DNA of 64,000 nucleotides from Bradyrhizobium sp. ISRA464 (lineage in GTDB: Bacteria > Pseudomonadota > Alphaproteobacteria > Rhizobiales > Xanthobacteraceae): the NCBI RefSeq assembly GCF_029910095.1, contig NZ_CP094526.1, positions 3,782,001 through 3,846,000 on the forward strand, read 5' to 3'. Position numbers and translations under genes: made by a program. The notes under the pieces were generated by a model that was not told the origin of the DNA, did not search any database, and worked only from the letters and a program-made list of their open reading frames with translations. The first letter of the stretch is position 1; every line of letters begins with the position of its first letter. Of this stretch, positions 38,939 to 48,426 are shown piece by piece.

Positions 38939-39964
38939 ATGGAGTTCGCCTATTTCAGCGGCGTCCGCTGGCTGAGAGAGCGCGCCGCCGGCGGCGCTGG
39001 CGTGATCCTGCGCTTCGAACGGGTCCGCCCCGCAAGGTCGGGGCGGTTTCAGCCTCGGAAATCACAGGAGATCACGCCAGGGTTTCTGGATCGCGCAATC
39101 AGCGCGTTGAAGCGCTGGAACTACGACATCGTCGGGATCGACGAGGCCTGCCGCCGCGCCGTCGCGGTGCCCGAACGGCGACGCTTTGCCTGCCTGACGT
39201 TCGACGGCGCCACCAAGGATTTCATCACGCATGCCTATCCGGTGCTGGCCAGGCACGGCGTTCCCTTCGCATTGTACCTGCCGACGGCCTTTCCCGATGG
39301 CGTCGGGGAGGCCTGGTGGCTGGCGCTCGAGGACATCATCGCGCGGCAGAGCCGCATCAGCCTGATGATCGACGGAAGAGAGCGGCACTTCGAGGTTCGG
39401 AGCGTGTCGGACAAACACGAGCTGTTCGATTTCCTGTTCGACTGGATGCGCAGGCTGCCGACGTCCGACCTGTCCTATGCAATCCATGATCTCGTCAAGC
39501 GCTATTCGGTCGACATCGGACGATTGTCGCGCAGCGCGTCGCTCGAGTGGGAAGATCTGGCGAAGCTTGCGGACGATCCGAATGTGACGTTCGGCAGCGC
39601 CGCCGTGAATTATCCGGTGCTGTCGAACCTCAAAGACGCCGACGCGCGGCGCGAGATGGCGATGGGAAAGGCGGTGGCGGAGAGCGCGTTCCGGCGCGAG
39701 ATCAGGCATTTCGCGTTTCCCTTCGGGGATCGCGAGTCCTTTCGCGGCCCCCATGTGGTAATGGCGCAAGAGGCCGGCTTTGCCAGCGCCGTGTCGACAG
39801 TGCCGGGTATCGTCGAGGCGCGGGGGCGCAGCAACCTTCACGCGTTGCCGCGCCTCTCCTGGGACGGACGCCTGCGCTCGTTGCGGATGATGCGGGTGCT
39901 GCTGTCGGGCGTCATGTTCGCGCCGGTGCAGCCGACGCGGAGCGCGCAAGGTGTCATCGCCTAA
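38939..39964 (+). CDS. NodB-fold polysaccharide deacetylase-like protein lacking metal ligands
   Basis: A 341-residue protein whose overall sequence fits the polysaccharide deacetylase family: EITPGFLDRAISAL, ACLTFDG, PVLARHGVPFALYLPTAF, LWW-like AWWLALED, and HFAFPFGDRESF for motif 3. The TFDD motif reads TFDG (D89 kept, metal aspartate replaced by G90). The HxxxH motif, expected as GAHTVSHP, reads GSAAVNYP, so both histidines are replaced (A221, Y225). All three metal ligands thus appear lost. The start could be ATG 38939 or GTG 38906. It overlaps the downstream methyltransferase start by 14 bases. Confidence 0.85.
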   Translation: MEFAYFSGVRWLRERAAGGAGVILRFERVRPARSGRFQPRKSQEITPGFLDRAISALKRWNYDIVGIDEACRRAVAVPERRRFACLTFDGATKDFITHAYPVLARHGVPFALYLPTAFPDGVGEAWWLALEDIIARQSRISLMIDGRERHFEVRSVSDKHELFDFLFDWMRRLPTSDLSYAIHDLVKRYSVDIGRLSRSASLEWEDLAKLADDPNVTFGSAAVNYPVLSNLKDADARREMAMGKAVAESAFRREIRHFAFPFGDRESFRGPHVVMAQEAGFASAVSTVPGIVEARGRSNLHALPRLSWDGRLRSLRMMRVLLSGVMFAPVQPTRSAQGVIA

Positions 39965-40751
39965 ATTGGAACGGCAGTTCGGTCGGCAGGCGTTCGGCGC
40001 CGATCCCGCGGGCTATCACAACGCGCGTCCCGCCTATCCGGAGTGGGTCTATGAAACGCTCAGCTCGCGCTGCGCTCTGCGGCGAAACACGGCCACTTTC
40101 GAGATCGGTGCAGGCACCGGCAAGGCGACCCGCCGCCTGCTTGAGCTCGGCGCCGATCCATTGACGGTCATCGAGCCCGATCCGCGGCTCGCCGATTTCC
40201 TGCGCAACGACAATGCGGACGTAGCGTTGCGGGTCATCGTCGCCCCGTTTGAGGACGCTGAGCTCGAGGAGCAGGCTTTCGACCTGGGCGTCAGCGCCAC
40301 CTCCTTTCACTGGCTCGACGGGGAGAAGGCGCTCGCGAAGATCGTCAGGCTGCTTCGGCCTGGCGGCTGGTGGGTGGCGGTCTGGAATGTGTTTGGCGAC
40401 GACAGCCAGCCCGATCCGTTTCACGAGGCCACAACGCAATTGCTGAAGGGCCCGACCGGTCCTTCGATCAGTGAGGGCGGCAAGCCCTTTGCGCTCGATA
40501 CCGCCGCCCGTCTGGCTGCCTTGCAGCACGCGGGCGGCTTCCACATCGTGGATCACAGCACCAGTCGTTGGCCGCTGGTCCTCGATGCCGAGCAAACGGT
40601 GGCGCTGTATTCGACCTACTCGAACATCTCGGCGCGTCTGGATCGGGAACGCGTCCTGGCCGAGCTCGGACGCATCGCCCGCGATCAGTTCGCGGGACGG
40701 GTGGTCAGAAACATGACGACCAGCCTCTACATCGCGCGCCGGGCGCAATGA
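39951..40751 (+). CDS. Class I SAM-dependent methyltransferase
   Basis: A 266-residue methyltransferase of the Methyltransf_11 type. SAM-binding motif I is TFEIGAGTGKATRRLLELG, followed by LTVIEPDPRLADFL and the post-motif ASFHWL-like ATSFHWLDGEKAL. LRPGGWWVAVWNVFGD is motif IV. The start is GTG at 39951 inside the 3' end of the deacetylase-like gene, so the two are translationally coupled. The coupling suggests it modifies the same polysaccharide, but the family also includes small-molecule methyltransferases. Confidence 0.9.
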   Translation: MSSPKLERQFGRQAFGADPAGYHNARPAYPEWVYETLSSRCALRRNTATFEIGAGTGKATRRLLELGADPLTVIEPDPRLADFLRNDNADVALRVIVAPFEDAELEEQAFDLGVSATSFHWLDGEKALAKIVRLLRPGGWWVAVWNVFGDDSQPDPFHEATTQLLKGPTGPSISEGGKPFALDTAARLAALQHAGGFHIVDHSTSRWPLVLDAEQTVALYSTYSNISARLDRERVLAELGRIARDQFAGRVVRNMTTSLYIARRAQ

Positions 40752-40795
40752 GCGCGGAGACCTCGGCCCTGCCGGGCAGGGAAGATCCGCTGCAA

Positions 40796-41011
40796 TCAGT
40801 TGGGGGCGCGGTCGGGCCGCGACATCCAGGCGACGATTGGCATCGCCGGCAACACCCAGCCGAGCCCTGCGACCACGTAGAAGATTGCCTGCAATAGCCC
40901 CGAATTGGCGAGCCACGGCGTCTGGGCGACTGTCATGCCGAGCAGCGACCACACCAGGACCAGGATGAGCAGGGCGATGGTTCCGAGCAGTTTGCGGGTA
41001 CGTATGGCCAT
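40796..41011 (-). CDS. DUF2842 small membrane protein
   Basis: A 71-residue protein with two hydrophobic helices ([22 protein letters not shown] and [21 protein letters not shown]). The pattern, ending [13 protein letters not shown], is the DUF2842 family of alphaproteobacteria. The start at 41011 opens [10 protein letters not shown]. It is divergent from the heme A synthase gene, with which it is often neighbouring. The inner membrane is the expected location; the function is unknown. Confidence 0.85.
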   Translation of the reverse strand: MAIRTRKLLGTIALLILVLVWSLLGMTVAQTPWLANSGLLQAIFYVVAGLGWVLPAMPIVAWMSRPDRAPN

Positions 41012-41103
41012 GGCGAATATGTGCAACTCGTGATCTCGGCGGCGCTTGCACCGCGGGCGCGGCGGACTATAAGGGGCGCGAAAATCCAATCAAGTCAGGT
41101 GAA

Positions 41104-42201
41104 ATGGCCGGTATTTCCGCAAACAAGGCGCAGCTTCGGGCCGTCAGGGTGTGGCTGTTTTCAGTCGCCGCGCTGATCGCGCTGATGGTTCTGGTCGGTG
41201 GCGCCACGCGGCTGACCGAGTCAGGCCTGTCGATCGTGGAATGGAAGCCGGTCACCGGCGCGCTGCCGCCGCTGACGGATGCGCAGTGGACGCAGGCCTT
41301 CGAGGGCTACAAGACCATTCCGCAATACCGCGAGCTCAACGCCGGAATGACGCTCCAGGAATTCAAGACGATCTTCTGGTGGGAGTGGAGCCACCGGTTG
41401 CTCGGCCGCGTGATCGGCGCCGCCTATCTGCTGCCGTTCCTGTACTTCCTGTGGCGCGGTGTGGTGAGCGGCGAGCTGGGGCGGCGGCTGTGGCTGATCT
41501 TCGGCCTCGGCGGGCTGCAGGGCGCGGTCGGCTGGTGGATGGTGGCCTCCGGCCTGTCGCGGCGCGTCGAGGTGTCGCAGTATCGGCTGGCGACGCATTT
41601 GGTGCTAGCGCTCCTGATCTTCGCCGCGATCGTCTGGACGCTGCGGCGATTGACGGACCGTCCGCCCGTGATCGCAGCAGCCGTCAGGTTGAAGATCACG
41701 AGCGCGGTGCTGCTCGTGCTGACCTTCGTGCAGCTCTATTTCGGCGCGCTGGTTGCGGGCCTGCGCGCGGGCAGGGTCTACAACACCTGGCCCGACATCG
41801 ACGGAGGCTTCATCCCGTCGGCTGATCGGCTGTGGTTCGAGACGCCGTGGTGGCGCAATCTGTTCGACAACACGCTGACGGTGCAGTTCGAGCACCGCAT
41901 GACGGCCTATCTGTTGTTTGCACTGGCGATTGCCCACGCGATCGATGCCGTGCGCTCGCGTGCCGGACGTCCGGTGATCGCCGGCGCCTGGTGGCTGGTG
42001 GCTGCCATCACCGTGCAGGCGACGCTCGGCATCCTGACGCTGCTGCATCAGGTGCCGATCGATCTGGCGCTGACGCACCAAGCGGTAGCGATCGTGGTGC
42101 TGACGCTCGCCGTGCTGCAGGCCGAGCGGCTCGCCGCGCGGCGGACCGAGCGGGATCAGCCGAAGCTCGTTCCCGCCGGCCACGTCGGCCAGCCTGGCTG
42201 A
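41104..42201 (+). CDS. ctaA: Heme A synthase (COX15/CtaA)
   Basis: A 365-residue inner-membrane monooxygenase that converts heme O to heme A for cytochrome oxidase. About eight helices are present. The signature [26 protein letters not shown] follows the first helix. Heme-ligand histidines occur in [30 protein letters not shown] and [24 protein letters not shown] precedes the ATG. The length and C-terminal tail match rhizobial type-2 COX15 proteins. Confidence 0.95.
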   Translation: MAGISANKAQLRAVRVWLFSVAALIALMVLVGGATRLTESGLSIVEWKPVTGALPPLTDAQWTQAFEGYKTIPQYRELNAGMTLQEFKTIFWWEWSHRLLGRVIGAAYLLPFLYFLWRGVVSGELGRRLWLIFGLGGLQGAVGWWMVASGLSRRVEVSQYRLATHLVLALLIFAAIVWTLRRLTDRPPVIAAAVRLKITSAVLLVLTFVQLYFGALVAGLRAGRVYNTWPDIDGGFIPSADRLWFETPWWRNLFDNTLTVQFEHRMTAYLLFALAIAHAIDAVRSRAGRPVIAGAWWLVAAITVQATLGILTLLHQVPIDLALTHQAVAIVVLTLAVLQAERLAARRTERDQPKLVPAGHVGQPG

Positions 42202-42205
42202 TCCT

Positions 42206-43057
42206 TCACGACAGATAGTCGAGCCCGATATCGAGTGCGGGCGAGCTATGGGTCACCCAGCCGACCGAAATCAGGTCGACACCGGTTGCGGCGATATCGG
42301 GCGCGGTGGCCGCGGTGATGCGGCCGGAGGCTTCGGTGATCGCCTTGCCGCGCGCCATCTCCACCGCCTGGCGGAGCCGATCGACCGTCATGTTGTCGAG
42401 CAGCACGGCATCAACGCCAAGCCCCAGCGCCTCTTCAAGCTGCGACAGCGTATCGACCTCGACCTCGATCTTGACGAGATGGCCGACATTCGCCTTCGCC
42501 CGCTCGACCGCGGGGCGGATGCCGCCGGCGAGCGCGACGTGGTTATCCTTGATCAGCACTGCATCGTCGAGCCCGAAGCGATGGTTGCCGCCGCCGCCGG
42601 CGCGGACGGCGTATTTCTCCAGCGTGCGCAGCCCCGGCATGGTCTTTCGGGTGCAGACGATCTGCGCGCGCGTGCCCTTGACAGCCTTGACGAGGGTCGC
42701 GGTTGCGCTCGCAACGCCGCTCAGATGGCAGAGAAAATTCAGCGCGGTTCGCTCCGCGGTCAGCAGGCTGCGCGCCGGGCCGTCGATGATCGCGATCACC
42801 TGGTCGGGCTCGACCGCGCTGCCGTCCGGGCGCTCGGCGCGAAGCTCGATTGCGGGTGACACCATCTGGAAGGCACAACGGGCGACGTCGAGCCCGGCGA
42901 CCACGCCGGTCTGCCGTGCGCGCATCACCAGCCGGGCCTGCTGGCTGATCGGCACGATCGCATTGGCGGTGATGTCGCCGGCGCGTCCGAGATCTTCCAG
43001 CAGGGCGGTCCGCACGATCGGCTCGTACATCAGCGGCAAGACAGGATCGAGGGTCAT
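42206..43057 (-). CDS. nadC: Nicotinate-nucleotide pyrophosphorylase (NadC)
   Basis: A 283-residue quinolinate phosphoribosyltransferase, the third step of de novo NAD synthesis. Motifs include EDLGRAGDITANAIVP, ERTALNFLCHLSGVAT-like sequence (here SGVASATATLV), CTRKTMPGLRTLEKYAVRAGGGGNHRFGLDDAVLIKDNH, and IEVEVDTLSQLEEAL. It is the last gene of nadABC. Its ATG (43057) overlaps the nadB stop by four bases, which fixes the start. It ends five bases from the convergent ctaA stop. Confidence 0.96.
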   Translation of the reverse strand: MTLDPVLPLMYEPIVRTALLEDLGRAGDITANAIVPISQQARLVMRARQTGVVAGLDVARCAFQMVSPAIELRAERPDGSAVEPDQVIAIIDGPARSLLTAERTALNFLCHLSGVASATATLVKAVKGTRAQIVCTRKTMPGLRTLEKYAVRAGGGGNHRFGLDDAVLIKDNHVALAGGIRPAVERAKANVGHLVKIEVEVDTLSQLEEALGLGVDAVLLDNMTVDRLRQAVEMARGKAITEASGRITAATAPDIAATGVDLISVGWVTHSSPALDIGLDYLS

Positions 43058-44604
43058 GATTGGGCGCTCCTGACGGTTGGGATGGATTCGACGATCTCGC
43101 GCGCCGCGGCGAGCGCTTCGGTGCGGGTGAGGGATGACGGTACGGCCGAGGCAGCGCTGTCCGGAAAATCGGTACGGAAATGGCCGCCGCGGCTTTCCTC
43201 GCGCCCGATGGCGGCGACCGCGATCATCAATCCGACCAAGGCCGCGTCGGACGCCGCACCCTGGCTGCGCGCGAGCGGATAGAGGCTGTGGATCGCATGT
43301 TCGATCCCATCGTGGTCGCGCAACACGCCAAGCCCATGCGTCAGGATCGGACGCACGGCCGAGGGATCGGCCGGAGGCGGCGCTGCTTCGGCGCGCAGCA
43401 TGGCCCGCGGACCTGCACTCATGCCGTCGATGCTCTCGGCGACCCATCTCGCACAGACGATCGCCTCCATCAGCGAGTTGCTCGCCAGCCGGTTTGCGCC
43501 ATGCAATCCGGTCCGAGCCGCCTCGCCGCAGGCCCACAGGCCTTGCACCGTGCTGCGTCCTTCGCCGTCAACGGCGATGCCGCCCATGTGATAGTGAACC
43601 GCCGGACGGATCGGAATCGGATCCTCGGCCGGATTGATACCGGCCATCTTGCAGAATGCGCTGATCACGGGATAGCGTCGCGCGAAATCTGCGCCCGGAT
43701 TTTTGCGCGCGTCGAGAAAGGTGCGATGTCCGTTGGCGCGGTGACGCCACACCGCGCGCGCGACGATATCGCGCGGTGCGAGCTCGGCGCCGGGTTGATC
43801 CGCCATGAAGCGCTGCCCGTTCTCGTCGATCAGCACCGCGCCGTCGCCGCGGATGGCTTCGGTCAACAGCGGCATCGGGCGGGACGGCCCGTCGAAGGCG
43901 GTGGGATGAAACTGGACGAATTCGAGGTCGGAGAGTGTCGCGCCGGCGTGCGCTGCGAGCGCAAGCCCGTGGCCGAAACATCCGCTCGGATTGGTGCTGT
44001 CGGCGAACAGCCCGCCGATGCCCCCGGTCGCGATCACGACGCGATTGGTGGAGAGGATGAACCAGCCGCCGTCGCGCGACGCGAGGACGCCCCGGACCGC
44101 ATTGTCCTCGACAAGGAGCCGGCGCGCCTCAACGCCTTCCAGCAGCGTGATCGACGGCGTGCGCCGGACCGCCGCGATCAAGGCGCGCATGATCTCGCGC
44201 CCGGTGCCATCGCCGGTGGCGTGCACGACGCGGTTGCGGCCATGGGCGGCTTCCAGCCCGAGCCGCCAGCCTCCGTCGGGCCGGCGATCGAAGGCGACAC
44301 CGAGCCCCGCGAGCCGTTCCACAGCCGCCGGCCCGGCCTCGACGATCCGGGCTGCGGCAGCTTCGTCGCACAGCCCGGCGCCGGCCGCGATGGTATCGGC
44401 GAGATGGAGGGCAGGGGTGTCATCCTCGCCGACGGCCGCGGCAAGTCCGCCCTGCGCCCACATGCTGGAGGCTTCGGCACCCAGCGGCGATTTCGACAGC
44501 AGCACGACCGGCTCGGGTGCGAGTTCAAGCGCGGTCATCAGCCCGGCGGCGCCGCCACCGATGATGACGGGGCGGCCGGTCAGATCGGAGATGTCAGTGC
44601 TCAT
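43054..44604 (-). CDS. nadB: L-aspartate oxidase
   Basis: A 516-residue flavoenzyme that oxidises aspartate to iminoaspartate for quinolinate synthesis. The FAD motif is [17 protein letters not shown]. The catalytic region has [49 protein letters not shown] and [50 protein letters not shown]. The start at 44604 overlaps the nadA stop (ATGA), so translation is coupled through the operon. Confidence 0.96.
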   Translation of the reverse strand: MSTDISDLTGRPVIIGGGAAGLMTALELAPEPVVLLSKSPLGAEASSMWAQGGLAAAVGEDDTPALHLADTIAAGAGLCDEAAAARIVEAGPAAVERLAGLGVAFDRRPDGGWRLGLEAAHGRNRVVHATGDGTGREIMRALIAAVRRTPSITLLEGVEARRLLVEDNAVRGVLASRDGGWFILSTNRVVIATGGIGGLFADSTNPSGCFGHGLALAAHAGATLSDLEFVQFHPTAFDGPSRPMPLLTEAIRGDGAVLIDENGQRFMADQPGAELAPRDIVARAVWRHRANGHRTFLDARKNPGADFARRYPVISAFCKMAGINPAEDPIPIRPAVHYHMGGIAVDGEGRSTVQGLWACGEAARTGLHGANRLASNSLMEAIVCARWVAESIDGMSAGPRAMLRAEAAPPPADPSAVRPILTHGLGVLRDHDGIEHAIHSLYPLARSQGAASDAALVGLMIAVAAIGREESRGGHFRTDFPDSAASAVPSSLTRTEALAAAREIVESIPTVRSAQS

Positions 44605-45587
44605 AGCGCCAGCATCCTTTCGACGCTCAGCCGCGCGCGGTCGGCGATCCCGGGGCCGATCGTGACCTCGTGCTGATTGGTTTCCAGCGCGTGACGGATG
44701 TTCTTCAGCGTGATCCGCTTCATGTGTGGACAGAGATTGCAGGGGCGGACGAATTCGACATCGGGGTGCTGGGCCGCGATGTTGTCGCTCATCGAGCATT
44801 CCGTCAGCAGCACGACGCGTGGCGGGCGTTTGGTTTCGACGAACGATGACATTGCGGCCGTCGAGCCGGAATAGTCTGCTGCGGCGACGACCTCCGGCGG
44901 GCATTCCGGATGTGCCAGGATGGTGATGTCCGGATGATCTTCGCGGAGCTGGTGCACGTCGTCGGCGGTGAAGAGCTCATGCACCTCGCAATGGCCCTTC
45001 CAGGCGATAATCTTCTTCGTGGTTTGCTTGGCGATGTTCTGCGCCAGATATTCATCCGGCAGCATGATGATGCGCTCGGCACCAAGCGATTCCACGACCT
45101 TCAGCGCGTTGCCAGAGGTGCAACAGATGTCGGACTCCGCCTTGACCGCGGTCGACGTGTTGACATAGGCGACAACGGGCGCGTCTGGATAGCGCGCGCG
45201 CATCAGCCGCACGTCCTGCGCCGTGATGGAATCCGCGAGCGAGCAGCCGGCCGCGAGATCGGGGATCAGCACAGTTTTTTCGGGATTCAGCAGCTTCGCC
45301 GTCTCGGCCATGAAGTGCACGCCGGCCAGCACGATGACGTCGGCATCGACCTTGGTGGCTTCGCGCGCGAGCAGGAGGCTGTCGCCGACAATATCGGCGA
45401 CGCCGTGGAAGATCTCGGGCGTCTGATAGTTGTGCGCCAGCACCACCGCGTTGCGGCGGCGCTTCAGGTCGAGGATCGCGTCGACGTCCTCGGCGAAGGT
45501 GGCCCATTCGAAGGGTGGGATGACGCGTTTGACGCGCTCATAGAGCGGGGCTGTGCGGGCGAGGAGTGCGGTATCGGGGGACGCCAT
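44601..45587 (-). CDS. nadA: Quinolinate synthase A
   Basis: A 328-residue [4Fe-4S] enzyme that condenses iminoaspartate with dihydroxyacetone phosphate to quinolinate. Cluster cysteines are seen in [18 protein letters not shown] and [12 protein letters not shown]. The [12 protein letters not shown] substrate motif and [15 protein letters not shown] are typical. The ribosome-binding site AAGGAG precedes the ATG by about eight bases and lies inside an operator-like repeat. It is the first structural gene of nadABC, just after the regulator gene. Confidence 0.96.
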   Translation of the reverse strand: MASPDTALLARTAPLYERVKRVIPPFEWATFAEDVDAILDLKRRRNAVVLAHNYQTPEIFHGVADIVGDSLLLAREATKVDADVIVLAGVHFMAETAKLLNPEKTVLIPDLAAGCSLADSITAQDVRLMRARYPDAPVVAYVNTSTAVKAESDICCTSGNALKVVESLGAERIIMLPDEYLAQNIAKQTTKKIIAWKGHCEVHELFTADDVHQLREDHPDITILAHPECPPEVVAAADYSGSTAAMSSFVETKRPPRVVLLTECSMSDNIAAQHPDVEFVRPCNLCPHMKRITLKNIRHALETNQHEVTIGPGIADRARLSVERMLAL

Positions 45588-45636
45588 TTATACTCTCCTT
45601 GAGCATAAGATGGCTTATACTTATCCTGAGCATAAG
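45588..45636 (-). promoter_or_regulatory. Two operator-like repeats in front of nadA
   Basis: On the minus strand, two imperfect palindromes begin with the same ten bases, CTTATGCTCA. One covers 45614-45636 and ends GTATAAG; the other covers 45588-45609 and ends GTATAA. The starts are 27 bases apart. The second overlaps the nadA ribosome-binding site. The position between regulator and target genes fits a repressor site. Confidence 0.65.
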
Positions 45637-45641
45637 GGCTG

Positions 45642-46598
45642 TCAAGTGCGCGAGAGCGGAAGCTTGGTGCCGGCGACGGCCCGCTCGGCCAGCACGGCGT
45701 AACGGAAGCGGAACAGCTTGGCCGGCCGCCCGACGGCCTCAGTGGCGATTGCGCCAGTCTCTTCAACAAGTTCCTGCTGCTCGATGAGCCGGCGGAAATT
45801 CTGCTTGTGCACCAGGCGGCCTGCGAGTGCCTCAACACTGCGTTGCAGTTGCAGCAGGGTGAACTCGGCCGGCATCAGCTCGAATACCACGGGACGGTAT
45901 TTGATCTTGGCACGCAGCCGCGCGATCCCGGTGGCGAGGATGCGACGATGATCCGCGGTCATCGGCTTGCCGGGCACCACTGACGCCTCGCGGCCGTTCC
46001 CGCGTCCGGCCTCCGGGATCAGCGATGCTTCGTAGAGCAGCTCATAGCGCTGCAGCACCAGTTCCTCGTTCCAATCGCGATCGTCGAGCCCGAAGGTGAT
46101 GGCACAACGCTGCCAGCGCTCGCGCTGCAGCGTCGGGGATGGTGCGGACTTCGCCCACGCCTTCAGCTTCGGCGCCACCATTTTGGCAAGGAAGGCCGGC
46201 GCTCCGGCGCGGTGATCTTCCCAGGGGAAATAGTCGTACCAGCCGGACCAATGCGCCTCGAAGCCTTCGCCGACCCTGTCCTCGCGGGTCAGGCCGAGAT
46301 AGCTGATGGAAACGCTGTGCGGCCCCTTGACGTCGCCGGAACGGCCGGGATCGGCAAAGGTATAGAGCTGCTCGACATAGCCGAGCGGGTGCCCGGTCTG
46401 GGCCTCGACCCATGCCCGCAGAGCGGTCTGGAGCGAGCGGTGGCTGAACTCGAACGGGCCGCTCGGCAGCGCGGAGCCACCCGCGATGGTCATGATCCTG
46501 GGCGTGCCCTCGGTGACGGCCACCAGCACCGCGACGAGATCAGCGGTGATCGCGTTCCCCGAAGCCGGTGCGCTGGATTTCTGCGTCGATCTAGCCAC
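45642..46598 (-). CDS. nadQ: NadQ/NrtR-like Nudix-related regulator of NAD synthesis
   Basis: A 318-residue protein with an N-terminal Nudix-like fold (TADLVAVLVAVTEGTPRIMTIAGG, HRSLQTALRAWVEAQTGHPLGYVEQLYTFADPGR) and a C-terminal winged helix (FELMPAEFTLLQLQRSVEALAGRLVHKQNFRRLIEQQELVEETG). The canonical Nudix box GX5EX7REUXEEXGU is not intact, so it should bind a NAD-related ligand and not hydrolyse it. NrtR/NadQ proteins of this build repress NAD genes. It lies directly upstream of nadABC with operator-like repeats between. It has a GTG start at 46598; the symbol is by family memory. Confidence 0.85.
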   Translation of the reverse strand: MARSTQKSSAPASGNAITADLVAVLVAVTEGTPRIMTIAGGSALPSGPFEFSHRSLQTALRAWVEAQTGHPLGYVEQLYTFADPGRSGDVKGPHSVSISYLGLTREDRVGEGFEAHWSGWYDYFPWEDHRAGAPAFLAKMVAPKLKAWAKSAPSPTLQRERWQRCAITFGLDDRDWNEELVLQRYELLYEASLIPEAGRGNGREASVVPGKPMTADHRRILATGIARLRAKIKYRPVVFELMPAEFTLLQLQRSVEALAGRLVHKQNFRRLIEQQELVEETGAIATEAVGRPAKLFRFRYAVLAERAVAGTKLPLSRT

Positions 46599-46612
46599 GC
46601 GCTCGTCCCGCG

Positions 46613-47017
46613 CTAGCAGTAGCCGTAGATGCCGCAGGCATAGGGCAGGCGGTCCCAGTAATCCACATAGGCGCCGCCGTAATAGGGGCCGAGGTAGCTG
46701 TAGGAGTGGGCGTTGCCGTAATAGCCGGGGAGCGAGGACGATCCGGGCAACAGCGGTTCACCCGGCACGAACGGGATGTACGGCTCTGCGTTGAGCGGGA
46801 TCACTGTGGGCTCGACCACGACGAGTTGGCGTTCGCGCCGCACATAGGTCGGCGGGGTGATGGTCGTGCGGTAGACGTAGTGCCGGCGGGGCAGGCCCGG
46901 CGGAAGCTGGCGCGCGGCACGCACGGTCGCGGGCTTGGTGACGACGAGGCTGTCGGCGGCGTCAGCGGGCGGAATCGCTGACAGCGCGACCGCGAGTGGC
47001 AAAATCCAGCGCAGCAT
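46613..47017 (-). CDS. Exported Tyr/Pro-rich small protein
   Basis: A 134-residue protein with a clear signal peptide (MLRWILPLAVALSAIPPADAADS). The mature part is rich in Tyr, Pro and Gly, ends SYLGPYYGGAYVDYWDRLPYACGIYGYC, and has two cysteines near the C-terminus that could pair. No family is recognised beyond similar rhizobial periplasmic hypotheticals. GGGAGA precedes the ATG at 47017. It ends only 14 bases before the nadQ start on the same strand, so it may be the first gene of the nadQ transcript. Confidence 0.75.
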   Translation of the reverse strand: MLRWILPLAVALSAIPPADAADSLVVTKPATVRAARQLPPGLPRRHYVYRTTITPPTYVRRERQLVVVEPTVIPLNAEPYIPFVPGEPLLPGSSSLPGYYGNAHSYSYLGPYYGGAYVDYWDRLPYACGIYGYC

Positions 47018-47106
47018 CAATGGTCTCCCGAATCATCCGGAGCCTATCACTGCCATTTTATGCTGGAATGAGCGTTAACGAGAGACTTGTCGTTTCGGGC
47101 AAATGG

Positions 47107-47133
47107 CCGGAGCGGTGCGGCGCACCGCTCCGG
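47107..47133 (-). terminator. Perfect 12-bp hairpin downstream of metY
   Basis: CCGGAGCGGTGC, three-base loop, GCACCGCTCCGG, 12 bases beyond the metY stop. A clear U-run is missing, so termination efficiency is uncertain. Confidence 0.6.
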
Positions 47134-47145
47134 ACTGACGGCCGA

Positions 47146-48426
47146 TCAGGCGCTCAGAGCCTGGTCGAGGTCTGCAATCAGGTCTTCCTTGTCCTCGATG
47201 CCGATCGAGAGCCGCACCACCTCCGGCGCCGCGCCGGACCTCACCTTGGCGGCATCGTCGAGCTGGCTGTGGGTCGTGGAGGCCGGGTGGATCACCAGCG
47301 AGCGGGTGTCGCCGACATTGGCGAGATGCGAGAACAGCTTCAGGTTCGACACCAGATTGACGCCCGCGTCGTAGCCGCCCTTGAGGCTGAAGGTGAACAC
47401 CGCACCCGCGCCCTTCGGTGAATACTTGCGCTGCAGCTGGTTGTATCTGTCGCCGGGCAGGCCGGCGTAGTTGACCGCCGAAACCGCCGGATGGCCGGAG
47501 AGGAACTCCGCCACCGCCTTGGCATTGTCGCAGTGCTTCTGCATGCGCAGCGGCAGCGTCTCGATGCCGGTCAGGATCATGAAAGCGTTGAACGGTGACA
47601 ACGCCGGCCCGAGGTCGCGCAGGCCGAGCACGCGGCAGGCGATCGCGAAGGCGAAATTGCCGAACGTCTCCTGGATCCTGATGCCGTGATATTCCGGGCG
47701 CGGCTCGCTCAGCATCGGATATTTGTTGTCCTTCGACCAGTCGAAGGTGCCGGCATCGACGATGATGCCGCCGAGCGAATTGCCGTGGCCGCCGAGGAAT
47801 TTCGTCGCCGAATGCACGACGATATCAGCGCCGTGATCGATCGGCTTGATCAGGTAGGGCGAGGCTAGCGTGTTGTCGACGATCAGCGGCACGCCCGCGT
47901 TGCGCGCGATGGCCGCGATCGCCTCGATGTCGGTGATGCTGCCGGCAGGGTTGGCGATCGACTCGATGAAGATCGCCTTGGTGTGCGGCGTCACCGCGCG
48001 CTCGAAGCTTGCGACATCGTCGGGATCGGCCCAGGCCACGTTCCAGCCGAACGCCTTGAACGCATGGTTGAACTGGTTGATCGAGCCGCCATAAAGCTTG
48101 CGCGCCGCGATGACCTCGTCACCCGGCTTCATGAGCTGCTGCAGCACGACGACCTGCGCCGCATGGCCGGAGGCCACCGCGAGCGCCGCGGTGCCGCCCT
48201 CGAGCGCGGCGACGCGCTCTTCCAGCACCGCATTGGTCGGGTTGCCGATGCGGGTATAGATGTTGCCGAACGCCTGCAGGCCGAACAACGAGGCGGCGTG
48301 GTCGGCGTCGTTGAAGACGAACGACGTGGTCTGATAGATCGGCGTCGCCCGCGCGCCGGTGGTGGGATCGGGCTGTGCACCGGCATGCACGGCGAGGGTG
48401 GAAAATCCCGGAAGGCGATCGGTCAT
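47146..48426 (-). CDS. metY: O-acetylhomoserine sulfhydrylase
   Basis: A 426-residue PLP enzyme of the Cys/Met metabolism family. It makes homocysteine from O-acetylhomoserine and sulfide. The opening GFSTLAVHAGAQPDPTTGARATPIYQTTSFVFNDADHAA is characteristic. The Schiff-base lysine lies in VVHSATKFLGGHGNSLGG, and the C-terminal LFSHLANVGDTRSLVIHPASTTHSQL supports MetY over cystathionine enzymes. No SAM riboswitch was recognised in the 150-base upstream gap, which contains a run of seven G (48474-48480). Confidence 0.94.
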   Translation of the reverse strand: MTDRLPGFSTLAVHAGAQPDPTTGARATPIYQTTSFVFNDADHAASLFGLQAFGNIYTRIGNPTNAVLEERVAALEGGTAALAVASGHAAQVVVLQQLMKPGDEVIAARKLYGGSINQFNHAFKAFGWNVAWADPDDVASFERAVTPHTKAIFIESIANPAGSITDIEAIAAIARNAGVPLIVDNTLASPYLIKPIDHGADIVVHSATKFLGGHGNSLGGIIVDAGTFDWSKDNKYPMLSEPRPEYHGIRIQETFGNFAFAIACRVLGLRDLGPALSPFNAFMILTGIETLPLRMQKHCDNAKAVAEFLSGHPAVSAVNYAGLPGDRYNQLQRKYSPKGAGAVFTFSLKGGYDAGVNLVSNLKLFSHLANVGDTRSLVIHPASTTHSQLDDAAKVRSGAAPEVVRLSIGIEDKEDLIADLDQALSA

